A DNA stretch of 7,911 nt, from contig DATMYW010000001.1 in the NCBI GenBank assembly GCA_035560715.1, forward strand, positions 1-7,911. Direction: 5' to 3'. The stretch's first letter is position 1, and each line of letters starts with the position of its first letter. Below are positions 1 to 5,782 of the stretch, piece by piece. The notes under the pieces are model-generated. The model was not told where the DNA came from. It did no database searches and saw only the letters and a program-made list of their open reading frames with translations. This DNA is from JAAXTX01 sp035560715. Lineage in GTDB: Bacteria; Patescibacteriota; Minisyncoccia; Moranbacterales; UBA1568. A program made the position numbers and the translations under genes.

Positions 1-544
1 GAATTTGGATATTGTAATGAAATTCAGGAGTGTTATTAGACATTGGAGAACATCCATTTGTAATTGGCAATGCCTCATCATCTGCTGTCAGAGGTTTGGA
101 TTTGTCTTCAGTAATAGCTTCTGAATTTGAAAGATCGGCCAGTGAGCAGAGCGCTTTAAATGTGCCAGCCATTTTTTGTGCAACAGAATCACTTTTTCCA
201 CTCACACTAGCAAAAACACCCTTCAGCTTTTCTACTCCCAAGGTATCTGCTTTTTCATTAGAAAGAAAAATATCAGAATATGCTGCACGCAATTGCCTAC
301 CAAGTACGATGCGTGCTTGCACCGGGTTTTTATAGTCTCTATAAAATTGCGTAGGCGCACCATTATCATCAAGAAATCCTAAAGCTTTCAATACCGCCAC
401 GATTGACCTATCATTCGTACTTTTAAATCCGATCGAATTAAGAAATGCGTATGTAAACTTATCCGGGACACCTGCCCTTTGAATCGCCTCCATTATAGGT
501 TGGATTTTCGTTTGCACCGAAAAGTACGAGGTTGGGACGGGCAT
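1..544 (-). CDS. DUF5343-family protein, C-terminus cut off by the window edge
   Basis: The minus strand reads open from an ATG at 544 down to base 1 with no stop, giving 181 residues that begin MPVPTSYFSV. The visible part matches what I remember of the DUF5343 family. It has an N-terminal helical region with VPDKFTYAFL and GFKSTNDR (about residues 23-44), LKALGFLDDNGAPTQFYRDY (about 50-69), an A-Y-S-D-I-F stretch (about 86-91), and a SVAQKMAGTFKAL segment (about 119-131). An acidic linker and the start of a predicted beta segment (EFHYNIQI) follow. The end presumably lies less than 100 residues beyond the edge. The molecular function is unknown. It lies on the same strand as dnaK but past the dnaK terminator hairpin. 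I see no convincing Shine-Dalgarno or promoter in the 27 bases between hairpin and ATG, so expression may rely on readthrough. Its base composition, about 40% GC, differs from its neighbours and suggests recent acquisition. Plus-strand frames here are shadows. Confidence 0.8.
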   Translation of the reverse strand, partial: MPVPTSYFSVQTKIQPIMEAIQRAGVPDKFTYAFLNSIGFKSTNDRSIVAVLKALGFLDDNGAPTQFYRDYKNPVQARIVLGRQLRAAYSDIFLSNEKADTLGVEKLKGVFASVSGKSDSVAQKMAGTFKALCSLADLSNSEAITEDKSKPLTADDEALPITNGCSPMSNNTPEFHYNIQI

Positions 545-570
545 AATGATAGTCGACAAATATTTATTAG

Positions 571-597
571 AGGGCGGAGGGAAAATCCCTCCGCCCT
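571..597 (-). terminator. Hairpin ending the hrcA-nudix/grpE-dnaK operon
   Basis: A perfect 12-bp GC-rich stem (AGGGCGGAGGGA pairing with TCCCTCCGCCCT) with a three-base loop begins 9 bases after the dnaK stop codon. On the minus strand the stem is followed by CTAATAAATATTTG, which is AT-rich but not a real U-run. Termination may therefore be incomplete, which would let transcription reach the DUF5343 gene that starts 27 bases further on. The stem itself is clear; its efficiency as a terminator is inferred. Confidence 0.7.
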
Positions 598-605
598 TGG
601 CATGC

Positions 606-2516
606 TTATTCCTTCTTCTCCCCCGAGTCCTCCACTTCGGCATCCTTCGCCTCACCCTCAGGCTTGGCGTCGCCACTTCCGGTTTCCCCTGTCTTGGCTG
701 CGGCCTCGGCTTCCTGTGCCGCCTTGTAGAGCTTCTCGCCGATCTTCTGCGCCGCTTCGGAGAGGGATTCGCTCGCCTTCTTGATGGCCTCAAGATCGTC
801 GCCGTTCTTGACCTTATCGAGCTCGGCGATGGCTTCTTCGACCGGCTTCTTCTCGTCTTCGGTCAATTTGTCGCCCGCATCCTTGATGGCCTTGGCTGTC
901 GTGTAGGAGAGCGTGTCGGCGATATTGCGCGCCTCGACGAGTTCCTTCTTGTGCTTGTCCTCCTCGGCATGGAGTTCGGCATCCTTCTTCATGCGCTCGA
1001 TCTCCTCGTCCTTGAGACCGGTAGAGGCCTCGATACGGATGGACTGGCTCTTGTTGGTCGCCTTGTCCTTTGCCGTGACGGAGAGGATGCCCGAGGCGTC
1101 GATATCGAAGGTCACCTCGACCTGCGGAATGCCGCGCGGTGCCGGCGGAATGCCGTCGAGGATGAACCGTCCGAGGGACTTGTTGTCCGCGGCCATCTCG
1201 CGCTCGCCCTGGAGCACGTGGATCTCGACGGACGGCTGATTGTCCGCCGCGGTCGAGAAGGTCTGCGACTTGGACGCCGGGATGGTCGTATTGCGTTCGA
1301 TGAGCGCGGTGCGCACGCCGCCCATGGTCTCGATACCGAGCGTGAGCGGGGTGACATCGAGGAGCAAGACGTCCTTGACCGACCCTTCGAGCACGCCGCC
1401 CTGGATCGCCGCGCCCATCGCGACGACCTCGTCCGGGTTGACCGAGATATTCGGCTTCTTGCCGAAGAACTTCTCCACGGTCGCCAACACGAGCGGCATG
1501 CGCGTCATACCACCGACGAGCACCACCTCGTTGATATCCTTGGCATCGAGCTTGGCATCGGCAAGCGCCTTCTTGACCGGGACGAGGGTCGCCTCCACGA
1601 GGTCATGCACGATCTCTTCGAGCTTGGCCCGGGTAAGCTTCATGACGAGGTGCTTGGGTCCGTCGGCACCGCTCGTGATGAACGGCTGATTGATTTCGGA
1701 CTCCTGCGCGGTCGAGAGTTCGATCTTGGCTTTCTCCGCAGCTTCCTTGATGCGCTGCAATGCGAGCGGGTCTTTACTGAGGTCGATGGCTTCCTGCTTC
1801 TTGAACTCGTCGAGGATCCAGTGCATGATGCGCTGGTCGAAGTCGTCACCTCCCAAGTGCGTGTCGCCGTTGGTGGACTTCACCTCGACGGTATCTTCGG
1901 CCACCTCGAGGATCGAGATGTCGAACGTACCGCCTCCGAGGTCATAGACCGCGATCTTCTCGTCCTTCTTCTTGTTGAACCCGTACGCGAGCGCGGCCGC
2001 GGTCGGCTCGTTGATGATGCGACGCACATTGAGACCCGCGATCTCGCCGGCTTCCATCGTCGCTTTGCGCTGGGAATCGTCGAAGTATGCCGGAACGGTG
2101 ATGACCGCTTCGGTGATCTTCTCGCCGAGCTTCTCTTCCGCGTCGGCCTTGAGCTTGCCAAGAATCATTCCCGAGATTTCCTGCGGGGTATATTCCTTGC
2201 CGCCCATGACGATCTTGGTCCCCTCACCCGCCTGGATGATCTTGTACGGCAGGGTCTTCAGGTCGCGCTGTACCTCTTCGTCGTTGAAGTGGCGTCCGAT
2301 GAGCCGCTTGATCGAGAAGAGCGTGTCGCCCGGGTTCGTGACCGCCTGGCGCTTCGCGAGGAGTCCGACCAGGCGCTCGCCTGTCTTGGAAATGGCGACC
2401 ATGCTGGGGGTCGTCCGGTTGCCTTCCTTGTTTTCCACGATCGACGGGCTTCCGCCTTCGACGATAGCCATCGCCGAGTTCGTCGTCCCGAGGTCGATAC
2501 CGAGTATCTTTGCCAT
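606..2516 (-). CDS. dnaK: Molecular chaperone DnaK (Hsp70)
   Basis: This cytoplasmic ATP-dependent chaperone binds exposed hydrophobic stretches of client proteins. It cycles between ATP and ADP states with the help of DnaJ and GrpE. The 636-residue protein is full length for the family. The nucleotide-binding domain carries GIDLGTTNS (6-14), the phosphate loop YDLGGGTFD (191-199) and the adenosine motif VVLVGGMTRMP (331-341). The hydrophobic interdomain linker DVLLLDVTPL spans 382-391. The substrate-binding beta domain runs to about 500, followed by the helical lid and a disordered acidic Ala/Glu/Gly-rich tail from about 600, ending in DAEVEDSGEKKE. The MAKILG start is typical of the family, although no clear Shine-Dalgarno precedes it. 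It is the last gene of the operon, 40 bases after nudix-grpE. No dnaJ follows, so the J-protein partner must be encoded elsewhere. Long open frames on the opposite strand are shadows. Confidence 0.99.
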   Translation of the reverse strand: MAKILGIDLGTTNSAMAIVEGGSPSIVENKEGNRTTPSMVAISKTGERLVGLLAKRQAVTNPGDTLFSIKRLIGRHFNDEEVQRDLKTLPYKIIQAGEGTKIVMGGKEYTPQEISGMILGKLKADAEEKLGEKITEAVITVPAYFDDSQRKATMEAGEIAGLNVRRIINEPTAAALAYGFNKKKDEKIAVYDLGGGTFDISILEVAEDTVEVKSTNGDTHLGGDDFDQRIMHWILDEFKKQEAIDLSKDPLALQRIKEAAEKAKIELSTAQESEINQPFITSGADGPKHLVMKLTRAKLEEIVHDLVEATLVPVKKALADAKLDAKDINEVVLVGGMTRMPLVLATVEKFFGKKPNISVNPDEVVAMGAAIQGGVLEGSVKDVLLLDVTPLTLGIETMGGVRTALIERNTTIPASKSQTFSTAADNQPSVEIHVLQGEREMAADNKSLGRFILDGIPPAPRGIPQVEVTFDIDASGILSVTAKDKATNKSQSIRIEASTGLKDEEIERMKKDAELHAEEDKHKKELVEARNIADTLSYTTAKAIKDAGDKLTEDEKKPVEEAIAELDKVKNGDDLEAIKKASESLSEAAQKIGEKLYKAAQEAEAAAKTGETGSGDAKPEGEAKDAEVEDSGEKKE

Positions 2517-2556
2517 ATGATTGCAGTTACGTTTTTTACTTTGATTACGTATGAAA

Positions 2557-3459
2557 TTACTTCGTGGATACCTTTGCCGCCCTCACTACCTTTCCGCCGA
2601 TCTGATAGCCTTTCTGAAGCACTTTGGCGATCTTGTGACCCTTGTCTTCAGCGCTCCCCTCTTCGGATTCATCCGACAGCGCCTCGTGTCTGCTTGGGTC
2701 GAACGGATCCCCTTCCTTGGCATCTACGGCAGTCACGCCGTGCTGGGCAAGCGTATCCTCGAGCTGCTTTTCGATATACCCGATGCCCACGACCCATGGA
2801 CTGTCTTTCGATTCTTCCGGAACATGCGAGGCCGCGGCATGAAAGTTGTCGAGAATCGGGATCAGGTCGTTCAGCAGTCGTTCCACCAGATACTGTCCCA
2901 TCTCTTTCTGTGATGCTTCCTGACGTTTCTTGTAGTTTTCGAAATCCGCCAGGCACCGCTTCCACCCGTCAAGCGCGTTCATCGTTTCCAGATATTCCTT
3001 CGCCCGGATGACCGCGTCGCGCTTGTCGGCCTCATATCCCTTGTCGGAAAGCTTCGCGATAGCCTCGTCCGGCGTCAGCCACTCGTGAGCCGAATGTTCC
3101 GCCGGATCGGTCTTCACTTCGGTATCTTCCGTAAAAGCCACGAATCGAAACTTCTGTACGGAAGATCCGTCGTCCCCTTTGAATACCGCGAATGTCGGCA
3201 GCGGAGCGGTATCGGTGACGGTAAGACCGGTTTCCTCCAACACTTCACGCCGCACCGTCTCTTCCGGCGTCTCTCCGGGATCCACATGTCCACCGGGCAG
3301 GTCGCGTTTTCCGGGTCCCCGCTTGCCACCTTTCGCCCGGGTCAGCAGCAATACCCTCCCGTCCGGTCCGAATAGCACCGCCTTGGCGGTCATCCGAAAC
3401 AGTGCATCACTATTTGCCGCCGATTCGTCGTCATGTTTGGCATCCTGGTGTTTGGTCAT
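2557..3459 (-). CDS. grpE: NUDIX hydrolase-GrpE fusion protein (DnaK nucleotide exchange factor)
   Basis: A single 300-residue frame encodes two domains. Residues about 20-155 are a NUDIX hydrolase. They start FRMTAKAVLF and contain a complete Nudix box at 57-79: G57, E63, R71-E72, E75-E76, G78 and L79 all fit G-x5-E-x7-R-E-U-x-E-E-x-G-U. EHSAHEWLTPDEA (121-133) is the usual late NUDIX strand and helix. Residues about 160-300 are GrpE. They contain the end of the long helix (LADFENYKKRQ, 170-180), the four-helix-bundle segment ERLLNDLIPILDNF (193-206), and the beta-wing signatures FDPSRHEAL (253-261) and VLQKGYQIGGKVVRAAKV (280-297). The last NUDIX helix appears to run into the GrpE stalk helix and replaces the usual disordered N-terminus. 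GrpE speeds ADP release from DnaK. NUDIX enzymes hydrolyse nucleoside diphosphates linked to another group, but the substrate here is unknown. It sits 32 bases after hrcA and 40 bases before dnaK. The start at M1 lacks a good Shine-Dalgarno; M23 is an alternative. Confidence 0.95.
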   Translation of the reverse strand: MTKHQDAKHDDESAANSDALFRMTAKAVLFGPDGRVLLLTRAKGGKRGPGKRDLPGGHVDPGETPEETVRREVLEETGLTVTDTAPLPTFAVFKGDDGSSVQKFRFVAFTEDTEVKTDPAEHSAHEWLTPDEAIAKLSDKGYEADKRDAVIRAKEYLETMNALDGWKRCLADFENYKKRQEASQKEMGQYLVERLLNDLIPILDNFHAAASHVPEESKDSPWVVGIGYIEKQLEDTLAQHGVTAVDAKEGDPFDPSRHEALSDESEEGSAEDKGHKIAKVLQKGYQIGGKVVRAAKVSTK

Positions 3460-3491
3460 ATCGTTTTTCGGTTGCGTGTTATGTTTCTCGG

Positions 3492-4226
3492 TTATCGTAT
3501 GAATATGGCTATCACGAGCGAGGCGGACAGGAGTTTGCGCATGTGTTCCAGCAGGGACTTGTTCTTGGCATACTGCATCCGCTTCGGACCGATAATCGCC
3601 AGGATTCCCCGACCTTCCTCGTTCTCGTACGGCGCGACCATCATGGAACAGTTCGATATCTCGGCGATCGGATTTTCCTTCCCGATGAAAATCTTCGTCT
3701 CGCCCTGCGACAGCTCGGCAAGTATCGAATCGAACTTCTCATCGAGCGAATCGAGTGCCTCCACCAACCGGCAGAGCTCGTCGAGTTCGCGGAACTCCGG
3801 GTTCTCCAGCAGTTCCTTCATGCCGAAATCATACAATCCTTCGTTATCACCGAGACCGGCGACGGCCAGGTTCCCCGAAAGCGCGGACAGGAGTTTCGCG
3901 GTGCTGCGACCCAGACGGGTATGTTTCGCGCGAAGCGTCAAAAGCTCCTTTTGCATCGTCTTCTGTTCGGAAAGCGAGAGCGACTCGTCCGGCATGATCT
4001 CTTCCACGAAAAACCTATATCCTTTGTCGGTCGGGATGCGGCCGGCCGAGGTATGCGGCTGATAGAGCATCCCGGCTTTTTCGAGCGCGAGCATATCGTT
4101 ACGCAGGGTCGCCGAAGACACCTCGAATCCGTACTGCTCCAACAGGAGCTGGGACCCGACCGGTACGGCGGTCTTGCTGTATTCCTCGACGATCGCGGCG
4201 AGGACGTGTTTCTGCCGTTCATTCAT
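3492..4226 (-). CDS. hrcA: Heat-inducible transcription repressor HrcA
   Basis: HrcA binds the CIRCE operator and represses heat-shock chaperone genes; heat inactivates it. The N-terminal winged helix-turn-helix covers about residues 1-75. It has MNERQKHVLAAIVEEY, the recognition-helix region VSSATLRNDM (36-45), and the hallmark HTSAGRIPTDKGYRFFVEE (58-76). Near the C-terminus, MMVAPYENEEGRGILAIIGP and the following R-M-x-Y match the family's terminal core. At 244 residues it is much shorter than the roughly 340 of Firmicutes HrcA, with the middle GAF-like/dimerisation region reduced. I take this as a lineage trait, because both ends are intact and the frame is unbroken. It is the first gene of the operon, and its operator lies 97 bases upstream, so it should repress itself together with nudix-grpE and dnaK. 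No obvious Shine-Dalgarno precedes the ATG. Confidence 0.95.
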   Translation of the reverse strand: MNERQKHVLAAIVEEYSKTAVPVGSQLLLEQYGFEVSSATLRNDMLALEKAGMLYQPHTSAGRIPTDKGYRFFVEEIMPDESLSLSEQKTMQKELLTLRAKHTRLGRSTAKLLSALSGNLAVAGLGDNEGLYDFGMKELLENPEFRELDELCRLVEALDSLDEKFDSILAELSQGETKIFIGKENPIAEISNCSMMVAPYENEEGRGILAIIGPKRMQYAKNKSLLEHMRKLLSASLVIAIFIR

Positions 4227-4307
4227 ACATCAGATAACAGTGAACCTAAAGCAAATAAATAGCAGGGAATAGAAACCAGTATACGATTCTTCTGCCCTTA
4301 CCCATAT

Positions 4308-4336
4308 AGTATAAATGCTTGATTAGCACTCGTCAA
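4308..4336 (-). promoter_or_regulatory. Sigma-70 promoter of the hrcA-nudix/grpE-dnaK operon
   Basis: On the minus strand the sequence reads TTGACG-N17-TATACT, with -35 at 4331-4336 and -10 at 4308-4313. The -35 box begins in the CIRCE spacer and its last base is the first base of the second CIRCE arm. Transcription should start near 4301, giving a 5' leader of about 75 bases before the hrcA ATG at 4226. The spacing is ideal and both boxes match 5 of 6 consensus bases. Confidence 0.88.
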
Positions 4337-4349
4337 GTCTGAGTGCTAA
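4323..4349. promoter_or_regulatory. CIRCE operator (HrcA binding site)
   Basis: The sequence is a perfect TTAGCACTC-N9-GAGTGCTAA inverted repeat, identical to the CIRCE consensus. It overlaps the -35 box and part of the spacer of the hrcA promoter, so bound HrcA would block RNA polymerase directly. It is the only copy in the window. Confidence 0.97.
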
Positions 4350-4387
4350 CGGTTTATCGGTCGTCGGTGCCGAATCATATATTAGAA

Positions 4388-4413
4388 AAGGACCACCTCG
4401 GAAGATGGTCCTT
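4388..4413 (-). terminator. Rho-independent terminator after the GlcG-like gene
   Basis: The minus strand forms a 10-bp stem (AAGGACCATC with GGTGGTCCTT, one G-T pair) around a TTCCGA loop, followed by TTCTAAT, so the RNA 3' end is U-rich. It lies 26 bases after the stop of the gene at 4440-4937 and insulates it from the CIRCE-controlled promoter just downstream. Confidence 0.8.
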
Positions 4414-4439
4414 AATTCGTGCTCAAAGCGCGGTCGTTG

Positions 4440-4937
4440 TTATGCCTGGCTTCGCATGTCGAGCGTGAGCCGCTCGTCGAACGCCGCACTGCCAACTTCG
4501 GCGTATTGCTTGGATGTCTCGAAATCCTCCGCGACCACGCCCATCGCGCCGATGATTTCACCGCCCAGATCACGAAGAACGATACCGTAGCCGATTTTAT
4601 AGAAGGGAATCGCGAAACGCACTTCAATGATTTCGTCTAAAATTCGTTCTGAAACCAATGAAGGCTGATGGCTCTTGAGAACATGGTACGACGATAAGCC
4701 AGATGAGTGATATTTCCCGTCCTCCCCCGTCTCGCGTACGCACTTTGCCAGCGTTGACGCTATGACCGTACTGCTTTTATTCAAAGCATCTCCCCTCCTG
4801 AGGAGCGTCATCGCACCCTCATCGTCGATGATGCAGATGGTCGGCATCGGACCGTTCTTCGCATCCGCCTCGCGCCCGATGGCGTTCACGATTTCGTCAA
4901 TCAGACGCTGATCCAAGGTCGTTTCCGTTAATTGCAT
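4440..4937 (-). CDS. Hypothetical protein, possibly GlcG/HbpS-like (DUF336 fold)
   Basis: This 165-residue protein has no signal peptide or membrane segment, so it is probably cytoplasmic. The arrangement recalls the GlcG/HbpS (DUF336) family. PTICIIDDEGAMTLLRRGDA (32-51) would match the family's a-V-V-D-x-x-G-x-L strand pair. STVIASTLAKCV (56-67) would match its central helix. IVLRDLGGEIIGAMGVVAED (119-138) would match the conserved G-x-I-I-G-A-x-G-V segment before the last helix. I made this assignment by eye, and GAF/PAS-like folds share some of this pattern, so it is tentative; no ligand or catalytic role can be claimed. The start is well supported: GGGAG lies 7-8 bases before the ATG. 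The gene is followed by a terminator and may be co-transcribed with the small gene ending at 5018, 80 bases upstream. Confidence 0.75.
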   Translation of the reverse strand: MQLTETTLDQRLIDEIVNAIGREADAKNGPMPTICIIDDEGAMTLLRRGDALNKSSTVIASTLAKCVRETGEDGKYHSSGLSSYHVLKSHQPSLVSERILDEIIEVRFAIPFYKIGYGIVLRDLGGEIIGAMGVVAEDFETSKQYAEVGSAAFDERLTLDMRSQA

Positions 4938-5017
4938 GGGTGTTCTCCCGTTTTGTAGTTTGATCGAAAGAAAAACAAAGAAATCAGCCTCCCAATAATA
5001 CCATTAAACCAAAAATC

Positions 5018-5134
5018 TCATTTCCGATTCGGAACATCAAGCCCGCTCGCGAGTCGCATGCCCAATGCGACCCACCGATTCGTCTCCATTGTCGAGGGAT
5101 CGACCGACCGGATCGTTCCATGATCGATCAGTTC
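5018..5134 (-). pseudogene. Out-of-frame continuation of the small gene at 5133-5303
   Basis: After the seven-T run (plus-strand A at 5135-5141), skipping one T or having one T fewer lets the frame continue as ELIDHGTIRSVDPSTMETNR and on through WVALGMRLASG to a TGA at 5018-5020. This is 38 residues. Codons favour G or C in the third position like the neighbouring genes, and the segment would complete a helix-plus-wing pattern (NRFFELIDHGTIRS). The other shifted frame stops after two codons. I read this as the second half of one gene, separated by a real frameshift, a sequencing or assembly error in the homopolymer, or slippage during expression. Confidence 0.5.
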
Positions 5135-5303
5135 AAAAAAACCGGTTGACCACAAGACGTATGGCTTGGTCCACTTTCAGTTTCTCTCGCAACTGTTCCT
5201 GCGTCAGTAACCCGTACTTCTCGATCTTATTTCGGATTGTTTCCACCGGATACGCTCCGATGGCCACGGCAAGAAAATATTCACTGTCAGGCATTGCTGG
5301 CAT
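5133..5303 (-). CDS. Small hypothetical protein, 56 residues, probably cut short by a frameshift
   Basis: The ATG at 5303 has the best ribosome-binding site in the window (GAGG, 5 bases before the start). It encodes 56 residues beginning MPAMPDSEYFLAVAIGAYPV and ending REKLKVDQAIRLVVNRFF. The first part could be a small helical region. The second (LLTQEQLREKLKVDQAIRLVV, about 32-52) looks like the first two helices of a winged-helix DNA-binding fold, which is a guess from helical pattern only. The frame ends at TGA directly after a run of seven T. Shifting by one base there gives another 38 protein-like residues (5018-5134, listed separately), so the intact protein is probably about 94 residues. 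A longer in-frame start at 5501 is rejected because it would overlap yidD and lose the good ribosome-binding site. I do not recognise the family. Confidence 0.65.
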   Translation of the reverse strand: MPAMPDSEYFLAVAIGAYPVETIRNKIEKYGLLTQEQLREKLKVDQAIRLVVNRFF

Positions 5304-5369
5304 AACCACCTCGCTTCGTTTATGATGTTTGTAAAAGAGTAATCCCAAAAAACCACGCTTTGCCACTGC

Positions 5370-5398
5370 TTTATAGCAGCGACCGCGTGCATTGTCAA
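5370..5398 (-). promoter_or_regulatory. Consensus sigma-70 promoter for the small gene (and perhaps the GlcG-like gene)
   Basis: The minus strand reads TTGACA-N17-TATAAA, with -35 at 5393-5398 and -10 at 5370-5375, which is a near-perfect match. The yidD stop codon TGA lies inside the -35 box. The -10 is embedded in a 5-4-5 inverted repeat (CTGCT-N4-AGCAG, 5366-5379) that could be an operator or form a small hairpin at the RNA start. The leader to the ATG at 5303 is about 60 bases. Confidence 0.8.
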
Positions 5399-5646
5399 TC
5401 GTCGTGACGCTTCTCCGGCACCGGGTCATAGCCACCCGGATTCCAGGGATGACACCGGGAAACGCGCCTGATGCCGAGCCAGGCGCCGCGGAGTATACCA
5501 AAGCGATCGATCGCCTGGTACGTGTATTCCGAACATGTCGGGTGGAAACGGCACGCGCCGCCGGGAACGATCTTGCCCAGGATCCCGTGATCGAGGGAAA
5601 GCGTCTTCTGATAGAGGCGGATAAGAATCAGGATCATGTTTTTCAT
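5395..5646 (-). CDS. yidD: Membrane protein insertion efficiency factor YidD
   Basis: YidD is a small membrane-associated protein that helps the YidC/Sec machinery insert inner-membrane proteins. The 83-residue product is the usual size. An amphipathic or hydrophobic N-terminus (MILILIRLYQKTLS, 4-17) precedes the conserved core. The core has the first cysteine motif CRFHPTCSEYTYQAI (32-46), GILRGAWLGIRRVSRCHPW (50-68) and the ending GGYDPVP (71-77). YidD often follows rnpA and precedes yidC, but here it is divergent from corA and neither rnpA nor yidC is visible. AGGA lies 10 bases before the ATG, a loose ribosome-binding site. A promoter for it is predicted at 5710-5738. Confidence 0.96.
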   Translation of the reverse strand: MKNMILILIRLYQKTLSLDHGILGKIVPGGACRFHPTCSEYTYQAIDRFGILRGAWLGIRRVSRCHPWNPGGYDPVPEKRHDD

Positions 5647-5709
5647 TGCTTCATCGTCCTATGGTCATAGCGTTTCATGGCTGTCCATGATTCTTTTCAA
5701 TATCTTCCA

Positions 5710-5738
5710 ATCGTACTCTCATCCGTTTTGTCTGTAAA
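5710..5738 (-). promoter_or_regulatory. Predicted promoter of yidD
   Basis: The minus strand reads TTTACA-N17-TACGAT, with -35 at 5733-5738 and -10 at 5710-5715. The boxes match 5 of 6 and 4 of 6 consensus bases, at the optimal spacing. Its -35 box lies inside the inverted repeat at 5721-5743, back to back with the corA promoter. The predicted leader is about 57 bases. Confidence 0.5.
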
Positions 5739-5743
5739 CGGAT
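5721..5743. promoter_or_regulatory. Perfect 8-7-8 inverted repeat shared by the yidD and corA promoters
   Basis: ATCCGTTT and AAACGGAT flank a 7-base spacer. The repeat covers the predicted -35 boxes of both divergent promoters, so a dimeric regulator bound here could control both genes. A third copy of AAACGGAT sits at 5775-5782, immediately before the corA ATG. The repeat lies upstream of both predicted transcription starts apart from that third copy, so a DNA operator is more likely than an RNA hairpin. The binding protein is unknown. Confidence 0.5.
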
Positions 5744-5756
5744 CGTCTGGTATACT
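5728..5756 (+). promoter_or_regulatory. Predicted promoter of corA
   Basis: The plus strand reads TTGTCT-N17-TATACT, with -35 at 5728-5733 and -10 at 5751-5756. The boxes match 4 of 6 and 5 of 6 consensus bases. Transcription should start near 5763, about 20 bases before the ATG, leaving a very short leader. Confidence 0.6.
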
Positions 5757-5782
5757 GGAAAAAAATCGACATCGAAACGGAT

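Noticed and set aside
546..3011. An 821-codon open frame on the plus strand across dnaK and grpE
   Set aside because: It is antisense to two clearly identified genes, its protein is biased to Leu, Arg, Gly and Asp with no family signature, and such mirror frames are common opposite GC-rich genes.
3402..4262. A 286-codon plus-strand open frame opposite hrcA
   Set aside because: It is antisense to hrcA, which has strong family motifs, and its translation resembles no known family.
5053..5071. GTCGCAT-N5-ATGCGAC hairpin as a terminator
   Set aside because: No U-run follows on either strand, and it lies inside the likely frameshifted coding continuation.
5133..5501. Longer start of the small gene at 5501
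   Set aside because: The extra residues overlap yidD in another frame, are Arg/Gly/Pro-rich like a shadow frame, and the start at 5303 has an excellent ribosome-binding site.
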